Below are positions 1-7,309 of a DNA stretch of 64,000 bases, in pieces. The position numbers were made by a program, and so were the translations under genes. Below the pieces are notes generated by a model, which worked only from the letters and a program-made list of their open reading frames with translations, was not told where the DNA came from and searched no databases. Each line of letters opens with the position of its first letter. Positions within the stretch are counted from its first letter, which is position 1. The stretch comes from Paenalcaligenes sp052103955 (GTDB lineage: Bacteria > Pseudomonadota > Gammaproteobacteria > Burkholderiales > Burkholderiaceae_B), in assembly GCA_052103955.1 (NCBI GenBank), contig JBQELO010000010.1, positions 1 through 64,000 on the forward strand, in the 5' to 3' direction.

Positions 1-219
1 CCTTGAGTAGGGCTGTAAGTCTTGTAGGTAGTGGTATCAGCCTAGCTTTTGATGTGTTGTTTCGAGCATTTGTAGTAACAACAAAAACAAGTTTGCTCAA
101 TCTTCGCGGCTAATTTGATCAAACTGCTCGGGGCATACAGCCCAAACCCTGACCACAGAGATCGACATTGATAGGGATCTTGTACCTCACCCCATGCAAA
201 CCCTGTAAGGAGATTATTT
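1..219. other. Island flank, 3' end of an unidentified reading frame
   Basis: The only open stretch is a plus-strand frame that enters from outside the window and stops at 111-113. It could be the tail of a gene starting before position 1, but its residues match nothing I recognise. The rest is non-coding up to a ribosome-binding site (AAGGAG at about 208-213) serving the gene at 220. No promoter, tRNA or integrase end is visible. Confidence 0.25.
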
Positions 220-870
220 ATGGAGCATTGCGGAGCCAAAACCCGCAGTGGCCAGCCATGCAAAAACAGGGTGATGGAGAATGGCCGCTGTAGGATGCAC
301 GGCGGCAAGGCTGCGTGGCGAAAGATCATTGCTAGGAATAGGCAAAAGCCTCGTGGTGTAGATCGGCCGTTTAATCGTGTGAGCGCGTACTCAACGCCAG
401 AGGGGTTTCGGTTTGCGTATGAGACGTGGGAGCGCAATCCCAAGGCTGACTACGTGATGGTGCAGGCGGCTACGGCATCTAACCCGTTCTTGCCTGATGA
501 CTACGTAGACTCGCTGAGGGAGTCATACCCAGCACAGCTAACTGAGGTGCGTGATACCCCTGAAATAGCACGATTCTTAAAAGAGAGTTTTAAGGACCGA
601 GGTCACCAACTCGTGATCTACCCTGATGCGAGCGGCAAGAACACTAGCAGTAAGAATGCAAGCGAGTCTGGCCTAACGATTTTGAAACAGGCCGGCTTTA
701 CGGTACGAGTAAACAGCCGCAACCCAGCAATACGGGATCGGGTCAATGCTGTAAATGCCATGCTCTTAAATGAATGGGTATCGTCTCAAGGGGTTACTCA
801 GCAAGCTTATTCATCAGGAGGCGATAGTTATTACAACCAGTTTTGTCACCGTTATCACAAGCTTGTTTGA
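220..870 (+). pseudogene. Composite remnant: HGG-motif N-terminus fused to pieces of a phage terminase large subunit
   Basis: The 216-residue frame opens with a small Cys/His segment (CGAKTRSGQPC, then CRMHGG, about residues 4-30) typical of short phage proteins. It continues with stretches resembling the large terminase subunit: a TPEGF...NPFLPDDYVDSLRESYPAQL block (about 59-108) and an IYPDASGKN...AGFTVRVNSRNPAIRDRVNAVNAML block (about 134-186), which are late parts of the ATPase/nuclease protein. The ATPase N-terminus and the segment between the two blocks are missing, so no packaging activity is expected. The last 30 residues run antisense into the neighbouring gene, so the original end is lost as well. 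This is best read as prophage decay by two or more deletions that happened to keep the frame open. The terminase assignment rests on recalled family motifs. Confidence 0.6.
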
Positions 871-1297
871 AAAGCTCTTTTGCAGTGGCTTGGTTCTGAG
901 CAACCCCCTGACCGATCATGTACATAACCCCTAGACTCAACTGAGCATCACCATCCCCTTGTTGGGGAGCTTTTTCGTACCACTCAAACGCTTTTGCGTC
1001 GTTTTGAGGAATTCCCCGACCTTGGTCGTACATAACCCCTAGACTAAATTGTGCTTGGGCAAGTCCTTGTTCAGCGGCTTTCTCGAACCACTCGCGTGCA
1101 TTTTCGTAGTAGTTCATCCAGTAATAAAGTAGGCCTAGATTGTATTGTGCATTAGGGCTGCTTTGTTCTGTTTTAAGTCGAATGCTTTTAAAAAAATCCT
1201 CATCTATAGCTCTAGACTCAGCGATAGAAAAAGAACTGACACCAAGAGAGAGTAGCAACAAGCAAACAAGTGAGAAGTTGCGTCCCTGTTTTTTCAT
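794..1297 (-). CDS. Sel1-repeat protein, exported
   Basis: About 167 residues from the ATG at 1297. That start gives a clean signal peptide (MKKQGRN, a hydrophobic stretch, then SIA-ES), whereas the longer frame to 1333 would bury it. The mature part carries two to three Sel1-like helical repeats with the alternation A-Q/A-xx-LG-xx-Y-xx-G-x-G and WxxKAAxQG. Sel1 proteins act as protein-interaction scaffolds, and no enzymatic residues are seen. The gene points at the terminase remnant and overlaps its 3' end, so it marks a recombination edge. It may be a host or moron gene carried on the island. The specific partner is unknown. Confidence 0.7.
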   Translation of the reverse strand: MKKQGRNFSLVCLLLLSLGVSSFSIAESRAIDEDFFKSIRLKTEQSSPNAQYNLGLLYYWMNYYENAREWFEKAAEQGLAQAQFSLGVMYDQGRGIPQNDAKAFEWYEKAPQQGDGDAQLSLGVMYMIGQGVAQNQATAKELFKQACDNGDKTGCNNYRLLMNKLAE

Positions 1298-1607
1298 TAT
1301 TGATTCCAGAAGAACTGAACAGATATTCGACAAAGCCCGATCATAGCAATTTACGTGACGGAGTAAAGTGAGATTTAGTTTTAGGATGATAGAGTGCTGC
1401 CGCGTTCAGATTGGTACTGATCAGTGGGTTACTGGGTGTATCCCATGGCTTAGCGATATTTTGCGGAGCGCAGCCATAAATGCGGAGCAAAAAAACGGCT
1501 TAGGGCTATTTTTGGCCGTTTTAGGAAAAACGTCAAAATACCATGCCCCCAAATTAGGTGACATGCAGTGAAAGCAAGTGAAGGACAATGACAGGAAAGC
1601 GGGCAAC

Positions 1608-1644
1608 AAAAAACCCGCTAAGCCAATAATGGTGCGGGTTTTTT
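1608..1644. terminator. Bidirectional hairpin with A/T runs
   Basis: An 11-bp perfect stem (AAAAAACCCGC at 1608-1618 with GCGGGTTTTTT at 1634-1644) has A and T runs on its two sides, so it can terminate transcripts from either direction. It occupies the same relative position as the tRNA-Val terminator at 8737-8770. Confidence 0.7.
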
Positions 1645-1685
1645 GGGGTTGTGGATTGCTAATGGAATCCACTGAAACAGTATTC

Positions 1686-1701
1686 TTGGTAGGCGGTACT
1701 G
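1686..1701 (-). repeat. Attachment core copy: 3' end of tRNA-Val
   Basis: The 16 bp TTGGTAGGCGGTACTG are identical to 8804-8819, which is the T-stem end, acceptor strand and CCA of tRNA-Val. Homology to the tRNA stops right after this block. A short 3' tRNA duplicate is the usual scar at the distal end of an element integrated in a tRNA gene. Confidence 0.6.
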
Positions 1702-1783
1702 AAACAGTAATTAAGTCTACAAGAATTGATGGACGTATGTTTCATTTTTGCTGCTCTATTCCATGCCCCCAAGTATGCCCCCA

Positions 1784-2074
1784 TTATTTGGCGCTGTACT
1801 TGTCTGGATGTTTTAACCATTCTAATACATCAGCCCCACGCCATAAAGTGCAACGTGTACTGAGCGTAATAGGAGAGGGGGCTTTACGTTCTGCTATACG
1901 TCTACGCCAGGTAGATTCAGAGATTGGCAGTACGTCTTTAATCTGCCCCCATCGGTACAGAGCTTTAGGCTCGATGTCATCAAGTGTAAGTTTTTCCTGC
2001 ACAGGAGTGGCTTTAGTGAGATCAGCGCTCATGCGGGAAAATACTTTGCTTTGGATATTCGGAATGCTGTTCAC
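1784..2074 (-). CDS. AlpA-like phage regulator / candidate excisionase
   Basis: 96 residues from a GTG start at 2074 with a good ribosome-binding site (GGAGG then 5 nt). The second half matches the AlpA/MerR-like winged-helix pattern: a YRWGQIKDVLPISESTWRRRI helix-turn-helix, then APSPITLSTRCTLWRGADVLEWL. Such proteins serve as integrase-directionality factors or activators in phages and satellites. The gene lies directly beside the ATGCCCCC repeats of the junction site, two of which overlap its 3' end, which fits an excisionase acting there. The integrase that normally accompanies it is absent. The family call is firm; the excisionase role is inferred from position. Confidence 0.7.
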   Translation of the reverse strand: MNSIPNIQSKVFSRMSADLTKATPVQEKLTLDDIEPKALYRWGQIKDVLPISESTWRRRIAERKAPSPITLSTRCTLWRGADVLEWLKHPDKYSAK

Positions 2075-2075
2075 G

Positions 2076-2321
2076 CTATACCTCCGTTATGTTATTGCTG
2101 AGAATTTTGATAATGGCCGTTCGGTACTGGCCTAGCGACTGGTATGTGGCTGCGCTGGCATCGCAACGGATGAAGGAAAGCGCTTCGTTTATCGTTGTTT
2201 GTCGGCTAGCAAGCTCTGTAGATAGTGTTGCGATGTCATCGTCGTATCGTTGCAGTAGTTCTTGATATAGCGCCACGACTTTGGGTTGGCTCATGTTTTC
2301 GAGTGCTTGTATCTGTGTCAT
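2076..2321 (-). CDS. Small phage-type hypothetical protein
   Basis: 81 residues from the ATG at 2321, chosen over 2360 because AGGAG sits 8 nt upstream of it. The sequence is hydrophilic and probably helical (Q-E-L-L-Q-R-Y-D-D-D-I-A-T-L, then S-R-Q-T-T-I-N-E-A-L). The stop lies immediately before the GTG of the AlpA-like gene, so the two are likely co-transcribed. No recognised family. Confidence 0.55.
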   Translation of the reverse strand: MTQIQALENMSQPKVVALYQELLQRYDDDIATLSTELASRQTTINEALSFIRCDASAATYQSLGQYRTAIIKILSNNITEV

Positions 2322-2396
2322 GTAAATAGCTCCTATGTATAGGCGCAAAAAGAAACGCACTAAGCTAAACTTGTGCGTCTATGATATGGAGGATGT

Positions 2397-3209
2397 ATGA
2401 AGAAAAGAATAATCATTTTTTTTCAAGAACTAATAGAGGATTTTAGAGCGCGACCATTTTATTTATGCGCATTAGCACTATTAGGCCTGCTTATCGGATG
2501 GTTTGTTTCGTATTTGTTTTTTCTATACCCAGTTAAGGATGGTGGACAACTTGCATCCTGGGTACAGGCCATTGGCTCTATTCTCGCTATTTTTTTTGCT
2601 GTAATTATTGGTAAAAAACAAACAGAAACTGCCTTAAAAACAATAAAAATATCAAATCTATCTGAGGAGTATGAGCTCCAAAAGAAGGAGGTAAATAAAA
2701 TATACAATGAGATGCTATTTTTATGGAGAGCATACTCCATACCAAAAGAAGTTTTTGAGAAATTAAAAGAAAATAATTATATAGAATTCACGGAAACAGA
2801 AAAAATAGAACTACAAGGAAATAGAGAGATACTAAAAATAAACGATTCAAAAATAAACAATAAAATAGAATTTAGAAGATTAATAAATCATATATTTATG
2901 CAAAAGCAATCTAAATTGCTTTTTTTGGATATCTATAATTCTTTCAATAATATTGACCTAAGATCATTCCCCTATGCAATAATAGCCGATCAACTTATAA
3001 CAGCAAAAATATCAAGCACTGGCTTTATAAATAAATACAAACACAAATCCAATATAAAACAATCAGAAGTAACCGAAGTAGAAAAGGACTTTATTGAGCT
3101 TATGAATCAGATTCATCGATGCGCATTAGCGATTTCCGAAGTCATAAAAAAAATGAATGATGATTTTCAGAAAACAAAAAATGAACTTATAGAGATCAGA
3201 GGGTGGTAA
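2397..3209 (+). CDS. AT-rich membrane protein of unknown function
   Basis: 270 residues with two transmembrane helices near the N-terminus (about 20-43 and 54-72, the first ending before FFLYPVKDGG), followed by a long charged, Lys/Glu/Asn-rich helical domain facing the cytoplasm. A strong ribosome-binding site (TGGAGG) precedes the ATG. Base composition is far more AT-rich than any neighbour, with many AAA/ATA/AAT codons, indicating recent acquisition. It lies divergent to the AlpA-like operon, the usual place for a lysogenic-conversion gene. Phage exclusion or other defence functions are possible but nothing in the sequence proves them. Confidence 0.65.
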   Translation: MKKRIIIFFQELIEDFRARPFYLCALALLGLLIGWFVSYLFFLYPVKDGGQLASWVQAIGSILAIFFAVIIGKKQTETALKTIKISNLSEEYELQKKEVNKIYNEMLFLWRAYSIPKEVFEKLKENNYIEFTETEKIELQGNREILKINDSKINNKIEFRRLINHIFMQKQSKLLFLDIYNSFNNIDLRSFPYAIIADQLITAKISSTGFINKYKHKSNIKQSEVTEVEKDFIELMNQIHRCALAISEVIKKMNDDFQKTKNELIEIRGW

Positions 3210-3269
3210 CTTCCATCGACTTATCTCACTCTTAATCTGCACCTGCAAAATAAGGCTGTCCGCTAAAAT

Positions 3270-3434
3270 TCAGTAGATATATTTACTTTCCCGATGCTCG
3301 TTATATCTAGCGCGTGTGCTTATGGCTTGCACGGACTTGCCGCCATGCGCTGTTTGGGCTTCTTGTGCACGCTGCTGGTTATAGCGCTCAAGCGGAGATA
3401 GGGTAGAAGTAACAGGTTTCTTGGTTCGTTTCAT
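3270..3434 (-). CDS. 54-residue phage-type protein, coupled to upstream gene
   Basis: The ATG at 3434 overlaps the stop of the upstream gene as ATGA, the classical translational-coupling arrangement, and the frame runs 54 codons to a TGA at 3270. The product is very basic and hydrophilic (MKRTKKPVTSTLSPLERYNQ at the start, an AHGGKS motif in the middle, RYNEHRESK at the end). It is the last member of a run of tightly overlapping small minus-strand genes. No family recognised. Confidence 0.5.
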   Translation of the reverse strand: MKRTKKPVTSTLSPLERYNQQRAQEAQTAHGGKSVQAISTRARYNEHRESKYIY

Positions 3435-3664
3435 AGTTGCTTCCATCCACCCTCGCCAAATCTCATGCCAACTGAAGAGATTTCGGTACCGAGGGCGATT
3501 TTTCCGGTTGAGTGATAGCAGTATGTTTTGCAGCGGCTGAGCATTTTGTATGTATGGCCGCCATCAACTGCCGTTAGGGTAAAAAACTGCCCCGGTTCAA
3601 TATGCTGAATGCGGGGCTTAGGCTTGTATCCATCGGATGTTGTTTTCTTTTCGGGTTCGCTCAT
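3431..3664 (-). CDS. Small phage-type hypothetical protein
   Basis: 77 residues, with a charged N-terminus (MSEPEKKTTSDGYKPKPRIQ) followed by a compact beta-rich segment (PGQFFTLTAVDGGHTYKML...ALGTEISSVGMRFGEGGW). Both ends overlap their neighbours by 4 bp, so it is translated within a coupled operon downstream of rdgC. No known domain. Confidence 0.55.
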   Translation of the reverse strand: MSEPEKKTTSDGYKPKPRIQHIEPGQFFTLTAVDGGHTYKMLSRCKTYCYHSTGKIALGTEISSVGMRFGEGGWKQL

Positions 3665-3771
3665 ACGCCACCACGCAATACCACTTCATTGAAATAGGCC
3701 AGTGCACAGGCTGCTGCGAATGCAGCAACAACAGCCAGCACCGACCACCAGTTGCACTTCTTACACCACAC
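3661..3771 (-). CDS. Tiny single-helix membrane protein
   Basis: 36 residues from a GTG at 3771, placed after GGAGG with 7-8 nt spacing. A longer ATG frame reaches 3867 but would overlap rdgC by more than 100 bp. The product has a basic, Cys-containing start (VWCKKC), one transmembrane helix (WWSVLAVVAAFAAACALAYF) and a short tail. It overlaps the end of rdgC by 11 bp and the next gene by 4 bp. Function unknown. Confidence 0.45.
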   Translation of the reverse strand: MWCKKCNWWSVLAVVAAFAAACALAYFNEVVLRGGV

Positions 3772-4663
3772 GCTTTTCGCCTCCCAAAGCACTAAGTAGG
3801 TCAGCAAACATGCGACTAAGCTCAAGTGTGATGAGCGACATATCGGAGTTGAAAATATCGTCATCATCGCCAGAAATAGACGTTTTTTGCTCTTTGATAA
3901 CGTCCAGCAAGGTGATGCGTTTCAGTTCTAGCCCGTCCGTCAGAACAAAGCTGATTTTGTCGTTCCATGTGAGCGCCAGACGTGTGCACTGCTTACCTGC
4001 TTGAATGTGCCTGCCGAGTTCTTCAGGTTCTGCACTGTGATGCACGTACTTCACTAATGCACGGTTCTCGGTCGTGGAGCGAAGTTCGGTGTCTTGGTCG
4101 ATGCTGAAGTTTGCAGGCGCCTCATCTTCCAGCAGCCACGAAGTCATGGCAGCACCAGGCGAAGTTTCGGTGTAAAGCGGTAGCACAGGGAATGGGTTAA
4201 TCGTCTTGGCCAACAGTCCCATTACTTCATCACCGGTAGAGGCAGCGGCAGCGTCAACGCATAGCCAGCGGTTTACTGGATCAATCCAGACTTGGGTGTC
4301 ACGGGCAACGCTAAAGGCGCGAGGCATCAGCTCTGTGATTACCCGCTCTTTGATTTCCTGCATTTGTTTGCGACCGGGTTTGTAGCCTTGCTCCGCTTCC
4401 AGCTCACGCGCTTTGTCACGTGCGACCTGGTTAATCACGGAACTTGGCAGCAGCTTTTTTTCACTGCGCAAGCAAAGTAACATCTGGGTGTCGTTTTGGT
4501 AGACTAGGCCGTGTCCAGCGCGTGGTTCAGTCCAGCCGAGTGATAGAGGGTCTTGGCTGGTACCAGATTGGAACTGGTGCTGTTTAAGTAATTGGGAGAG
4601 CTGGGCAGCATCGAGCGCCCACGCGGGATCTAAACGGTAGATCCGTAGGTTTTTAACGTTCAT
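3761..4663 (-). CDS. rdgC: Recombination-associated protein RdgC
   Basis: 300 residues, matching the RdgC family over its full length (E. coli RdgC is about 303). Recognisable blocks are the MNVKNLRIYRL start, the GW..PR / LLCLRSEKKLLPSSVINQ segment, the RAFSVARDTQVWIDP region and the C-terminal LALTWNDKISFVLTDGLELKRITLLD stretch. RdgC forms a dimeric DNA ring that coats duplex DNA and restrains RecA. Phage copies accompany SSB in replication/recombination modules, as here. It overlaps the upstream 74-residue gene by 11 bp and three tiny genes follow it. A second chromosomal copy probably exists elsewhere, so this one is likely the prophage copy. Confidence 0.9.
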   Translation of the reverse strand: MNVKNLRIYRLDPAWALDAAQLSQLLKQHQFQSGTSQDPLSLGWTEPRAGHGLVYQNDTQMLLCLRSEKKLLPSSVINQVARDKARELEAEQGYKPGRKQMQEIKERVITELMPRAFSVARDTQVWIDPVNRWLCVDAAAASTGDEVMGLLAKTINPFPVLPLYTETSPGAAMTSWLLEDEAPANFSIDQDTELRSTTENRALVKYVHHSAEPEELGRHIQAGKQCTRLALTWNDKISFVLTDGLELKRITLLDVIKEQKTSISGDDDDIFNSDMSLITLELSRMFADLLSALGGEKRVV

Positions 4664-4877
4664 TGAAAATGCCTTTAGTTAGTTCTTTTACTTCATCAAG
4701 AATGCTTTGTAGGGATCGCTGGCCCACGATCAGGTCATTAATGTCGACTGATATCTTTACCTCTTCAGGTTTAATACCAAGCTCATTAGCAAATGTTTTG
4801 GTTGTTTGCGATAACACGTGGAGATACGTTCGTAGTTTCAATAGATCATCAGCAGAGGATGATTTTGTGATCGGCAT
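4653..4877 (-). CDS. Small hypothetical protein upstream of rdgC
   Basis: 74 residues, mostly helical and acidic, with a central KISVDINDLIVGQRSLQSILDEVKELT. The stop overlaps the rdgC start by 11 bp, so it is the leading gene of the rdgC operon. It is divergent from the gene at 4907, with about 30 bp between them for both ribosome-binding sites. No family recognised. Confidence 0.55.
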   Translation of the reverse strand: MPITKSSSADDLLKLRTYLHVLSQTTKTFANELGIKPEEVKISVDINDLIVGQRSLQSILDEVKELTKGIFNER

Positions 4878-4906
4878 ACAGGTAATCCCTTTTGTAGGAG
4901 GGTGAT

Positions 4907-5383
4907 ATGGATTTACTAGACGCAGCCAAAGAGCAGGTTTTGGCAGACAGCAATGTTGTAGTTAGTTTTTTTTGGTCTTTTAACTGGCTAGAAAGCCAGA
5001 TCGCCAAAAAACACGGTCAAGACTGGGGGAGTGGGATTTTTAAATCAGGCGATGACGGGGTGGAAAAACTAGAGATATGTTGGTCTAGGTTTGCCAATTA
5101 CTTAGATGAGCGCATTGGTCATTCTGTAGATTGCAGTAAGTTCAAAATATTGTGTGAGAGTCCGCCCATGCGCCGGTCAATTGAAAATGGTAGATGGTTA
5201 TCGTCTCGCGCAAGGACTGTGAGTTTAAAGAATGCCTTTCGCCATATTCCAGCGCTTCGGAATAACCTCTTCCACGGATCAAAGGGAGTGGGCGATCCAA
5301 AGCGTAATACCGCTCTGCTTTGTGCGGCCATCGCAGTTATTGAATGTATCTATAATCAACAAGAGCTTGTGTTTTCGGGTTAG
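4907..5383 (+). CDS. Hypothetical protein with HEPN-like R-x4-H motif
   Basis: 158 residues, starting after a strong ribosome-binding site (AGGAGGGTGAT). The C-terminal half contains ALRNNLFHGSKG (about residues 122-133). The RNNLFH segment fits the R-x4-6-H signature of HEPN domains, an all-helical fold found in toxins, RNases and uncharacterised phage-borne proteins. The helical N-terminal half (SFFWSFNWLESQIAKKHG) is compatible. It is isolated among minus-strand genes in the island. The motif match suggests but does not prove an RNase or defence role. Confidence 0.55.
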   Translation: MDLLDAAKEQVLADSNVVVSFFWSFNWLESQIAKKHGQDWGSGIFKSGDDGVEKLEICWSRFANYLDERIGHSVDCSKFKILCESPPMRRSIENGRWLSSRARTVSLKNAFRHIPALRNNLFHGSKGVGDPKRNTALLCAAIAVIECIYNQQELVFSG

Positions 5384-5406
5384 ACCTAAGGTGGGCGTAT
5401 TGTTTA

Positions 5407-5757
5407 TTAGCCAGCGTTACCATCATGCCCTCCTAGTATTTGCATCTGGTCAGCGATGATTTCAGTGGTGTAGTTATCTTTACCGTCTTGGCCTTGCCAT
5501 TTGCGTGTTCGCAGGCGGCCTTCAACGTAGACAGAGCGGCCTTTTTTCAAGTATTCGCCAGCGATTTCGGCGAGACGGTTATAGAACACCACTCGATGCC
5601 ACTCTGTATCTTCTATGCGTTCACCAGAGCTTTTGTCTTTGCGTGTTGATGTAGTAGCGATTGAGATATTGCAGATGGCGTTACCTTCTGCGCCGTATCG
5701 TACTTCTGGGTCACGGCCTAAGTTGCCCACCAGAATTACTTTGTTAACTGAAGCCAT
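5407..5757 (-). CDS. ssb: Single-stranded DNA-binding protein, short phage form
   Basis: 116 residues comprising one OB fold: MASVNKVILVGNLGRDPEVR start, ISIATTSTRKDK, TEWHRVVFYNRLAEIAGEYLKKGRSVYVEGRLRTRKWQG and YTTEIIADQMQILGG blocks, all standard for bacterial SSB. It ends just after the OB fold and lacks the disordered linker and the acidic DDDIPF-type tip that recruits partner proteins, so it may not load RecO, PriA or exonuclease I. It belongs to the island's recombination module with rdgC. A small membrane-protein gene ends 4 bp upstream of its start. Confidence 0.9.
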   Translation of the reverse strand: MASVNKVILVGNLGRDPEVRYGAEGNAICNISIATTSTRKDKSSGERIEDTEWHRVVFYNRLAEIAGEYLKKGRSVYVEGRLRTRKWQGQDGKDNYTTEIIADQMQILGGHDGNAG

Positions 5758-5760
5758 GAA

Positions 5761-5961
5761 TTAGTGTCCGGGGTAGGGGCCAGTGAAGGCCAATATTACG
5801 TAGAGGGTGATACAGACCAGCCAGCTCCAAACATAGGCTTGGGTAGGTATTACTTCGCTGGGGTCTATAGGTGGTCGGATGTGGTGTTGCCAAACCCATG
5901 TGCCGGTACCGCCAACAGTGAAGGCGAGCGTCCACAGGAACAGGCTAGCAAGCATGCTCAT
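5761..5961 (-). CDS. Small two-helix membrane protein upstream of ssb
   Basis: 66 residues with two hydrophobic segments (about 1-22, and YVWSWLVCITLYVILAF) joined by a polar loop. AGGAAA sits about 9 nt before the ATG at 5961. It stops 4 bp before the ssb start, implying one transcript. No family recognised; similar tiny membrane proteins are common in phage early regions. Confidence 0.45.
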   Translation of the reverse strand: MSMLASLFLWTLAFTVGGTGTWVWQHHIRPPIDPSEVIPTQAYVWSWLVCITLYVILAFTGPYPGH

Positions 5962-6057
5962 GATGTATTTCCTGTTGAGTTGTGGGCGGTATGCCCGATG
6001 TGTTTTCTGCTACTATCTTTGCAAGAAAATAATTAACAGAGAAGATGGATATAGAAG

Positions 6058-6399
6058 ATGAGTTCTAATATCACTACTGAAAAATCAGAACCTAAAGGGA
6101 GCGAAAAAAAACCACTGATATCAACTTTTACAGCAATCCTGATTGGAGGGTTTGCTGTATATGAAATCGATAAGAGGTTTTTTGCTGAAAATAGATACCC
6201 TGTAGCAGTTGAGTATGAGGTGGTAGAGGCTTGTGTTAATGCGGGCCACTCGGCGTTAACTGTTGCTCAGCAAAAAAGGAAAAAAGAAATATGCACTTGT
6301 GCTCTTGTGAAAACACAGGTGGATATTCCTTATAAAGATATGAAAAAAGACGGGAAGAATTTCTTTTCCCGCCTTAAAGAGGAAACTAGTAGCTGCTAG
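6058..6399 (+). CDS. Single-pass membrane protein, hypothetical
   Basis: 113 residues: a Lys/Glu-rich N-terminus of about 20 residues, one transmembrane helix (STFTAILIGGFAVYEI), then an extracytoplasmic-looking domain with four cysteines (VEACVNAGH, EICTCAL, and the C-terminal SSC) that could form disulfides. The ribosome-binding site is weak (GAAGATGG region). It lies in the AT-richer part of the island. Unknown function. Confidence 0.5.
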   Translation: MSSNITTEKSEPKGSEKKPLISTFTAILIGGFAVYEIDKRFFAENRYPVAVEYEVVEACVNAGHSALTVAQQKRKKEICTCALVKTQVDIPYKDMKKDGKNFFSRLKEETSSC

Positions 6400-6556
6400 T
6401 TTTTAGGTCTGGGAGGATTATTACCACGCCCCTTCCCTGATACCCCTCCTGTTTGTGATGGTCCATTCGGTGGTGCAACTGTCAGATTTTTATGCATATC
6501 AATTCTCCAAGAGATTAAGTTATGTCTATTTATTAGACACTTATAAGTTTAAAGAC

Positions 6557-6931
6557 ATGAAAAAGACAAACGGGGACAGTTCTGAAAGCTCTAGGCTCAT
6601 AAGCGAGATAAAACTGCTGATAGAGGGTATGGGTTGGTCACAAAATAGAGCAGCAGCGGTTATCTATTATGCTGAGCACGACACTGACTGCGATGTGGAG
6701 GTGTCAGCGTTTCAAGAAAGTTTTAAAAAACAAATTCAGCGTCACAGTACTCCGGTAAAACGCTTGCAAAGATATTTAGAAATTCTTGCTAGGGATGAAC
6801 AGGTTAGGAAGTCTGGGAGGATTCTGAATAGCTACATTCCGTCCGGTGTTCTTGATGAAGAATTAGTAAAAGACTTAGAGCTTCTATCTAGTGAAATAAG
6901 CAAGAGATTGCAATCAGAGGCTGAGGAATGA
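6557..6931 (+). CDS. Hypothetical helical protein, phage regulator candidate
   Basis: About 124 residues from the ATG at 6557. The frame is open back to an ATG at 6455, but the extra 34 residues look non-coding, and neither start has a clear ribosome-binding site. The segment LISEIKLLIEGMGWSQNRAAAVIYYAEHD resembles the helix-turn-helix entry of XRE-like or other DNA-binding proteins, followed by a charged helical tail. The match is weak, so the product is left unnamed. Confidence 0.5.
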   Translation: MKKTNGDSSESSRLISEIKLLIEGMGWSQNRAAAVIYYAEHDTDCDVEVSAFQESFKKQIQRHSTPVKRLQRYLEILARDEQVRKSGRILNSYIPSGVLDEELVKDLELLSSEISKRLQSEAEE

Positions 6932-6943
6932 CGTGTTTAGTGG

Positions 6944-7216
6944 TTACCGCTTGGGGATTAGGGCGCGTATGCGATCTGCCATGTTGTCGGCGGCATTAAA
7001 TATCGCAGCAAGCTCGTCAGGAAATCTGTTGCCCCATCCGTTTTTGTCCAACTGAAGGGCGTACTCCCTAGGTTTTTTAGCTGCCTGCTCCAACGCCTCC
7101 CGCACACAAACGTCTTTGTAGGCCTCGGATTGGTCTGCAAAGACAAATGGCCTCCCGACGGTGCCGGTTTCATCAGGCTCGTAGATATTGTCTTGGCATA
7201 CGCAGTCTTCGCCCAT
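6944..7216 (-). CDS. Hypothetical protein, possibly a broken gene
   Basis: The 90-residue frame (MGEDCVCQDNIYEPDETG start; REALEQAAKKPREYALQL middle) has no ribosome-binding site before its ATG. Just upstream, a neighbouring frame reads protein-like (RPEPVGYVACNPETLKPEWAK), so the original gene may have been longer and interrupted by a frameshift near 7200. No family recognised. Confidence 0.35.
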   Translation of the reverse strand: MGEDCVCQDNIYEPDETGTVGRPFVFADQSEAYKDVCVREALEQAAKKPREYALQLDKNGWGNRFPDELAAIFNAADNMADRIRALIPKR

Positions 7217-7309
7217 TCGGGCTTTAGCGTCTCAGGATTGCAGGCGACATAGCCAACCGGTTCAGGCCTCTTAACTGTGTTAAGCCTACTGTTATAGAGA
7301 GGTATACCC

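Larger units (their letters stand above)
1462..1785. repeat. Tandem junction resembling a complete phage attachment site
   Basis: This gene-free stretch holds two TGCGGAGC copies 19 bp apart (1462-1469, 1481-1488), ATGCCCCC at 1543-1550, a hairpin at 1608-1644, the tRNA-Val 3'-end copy at 1686-1701 and two more ATGCCCCC at 1763-1770 and 1775-1782. A 12-bp repeat ACTGAAACAGTA at 1671-1682 and 1698-1709 brackets the tRNA copy. The same order (TGCGGAGC pair, ATGCCCCC, hairpin, tRNA end) recurs at 8416-8819. Short repeats on both sides of a core are what tyrosine-integrase arm sites look like. Reading it as P'-core-P between tandem elements is inference. Confidence 0.5.

Noticed and set aside
1578..2135. 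185-residue plus-strand frame opposite the AlpA-like gene
   Set aside because: It runs through the terminator hairpin and attachment repeats and is antisense to a recognised regulator.
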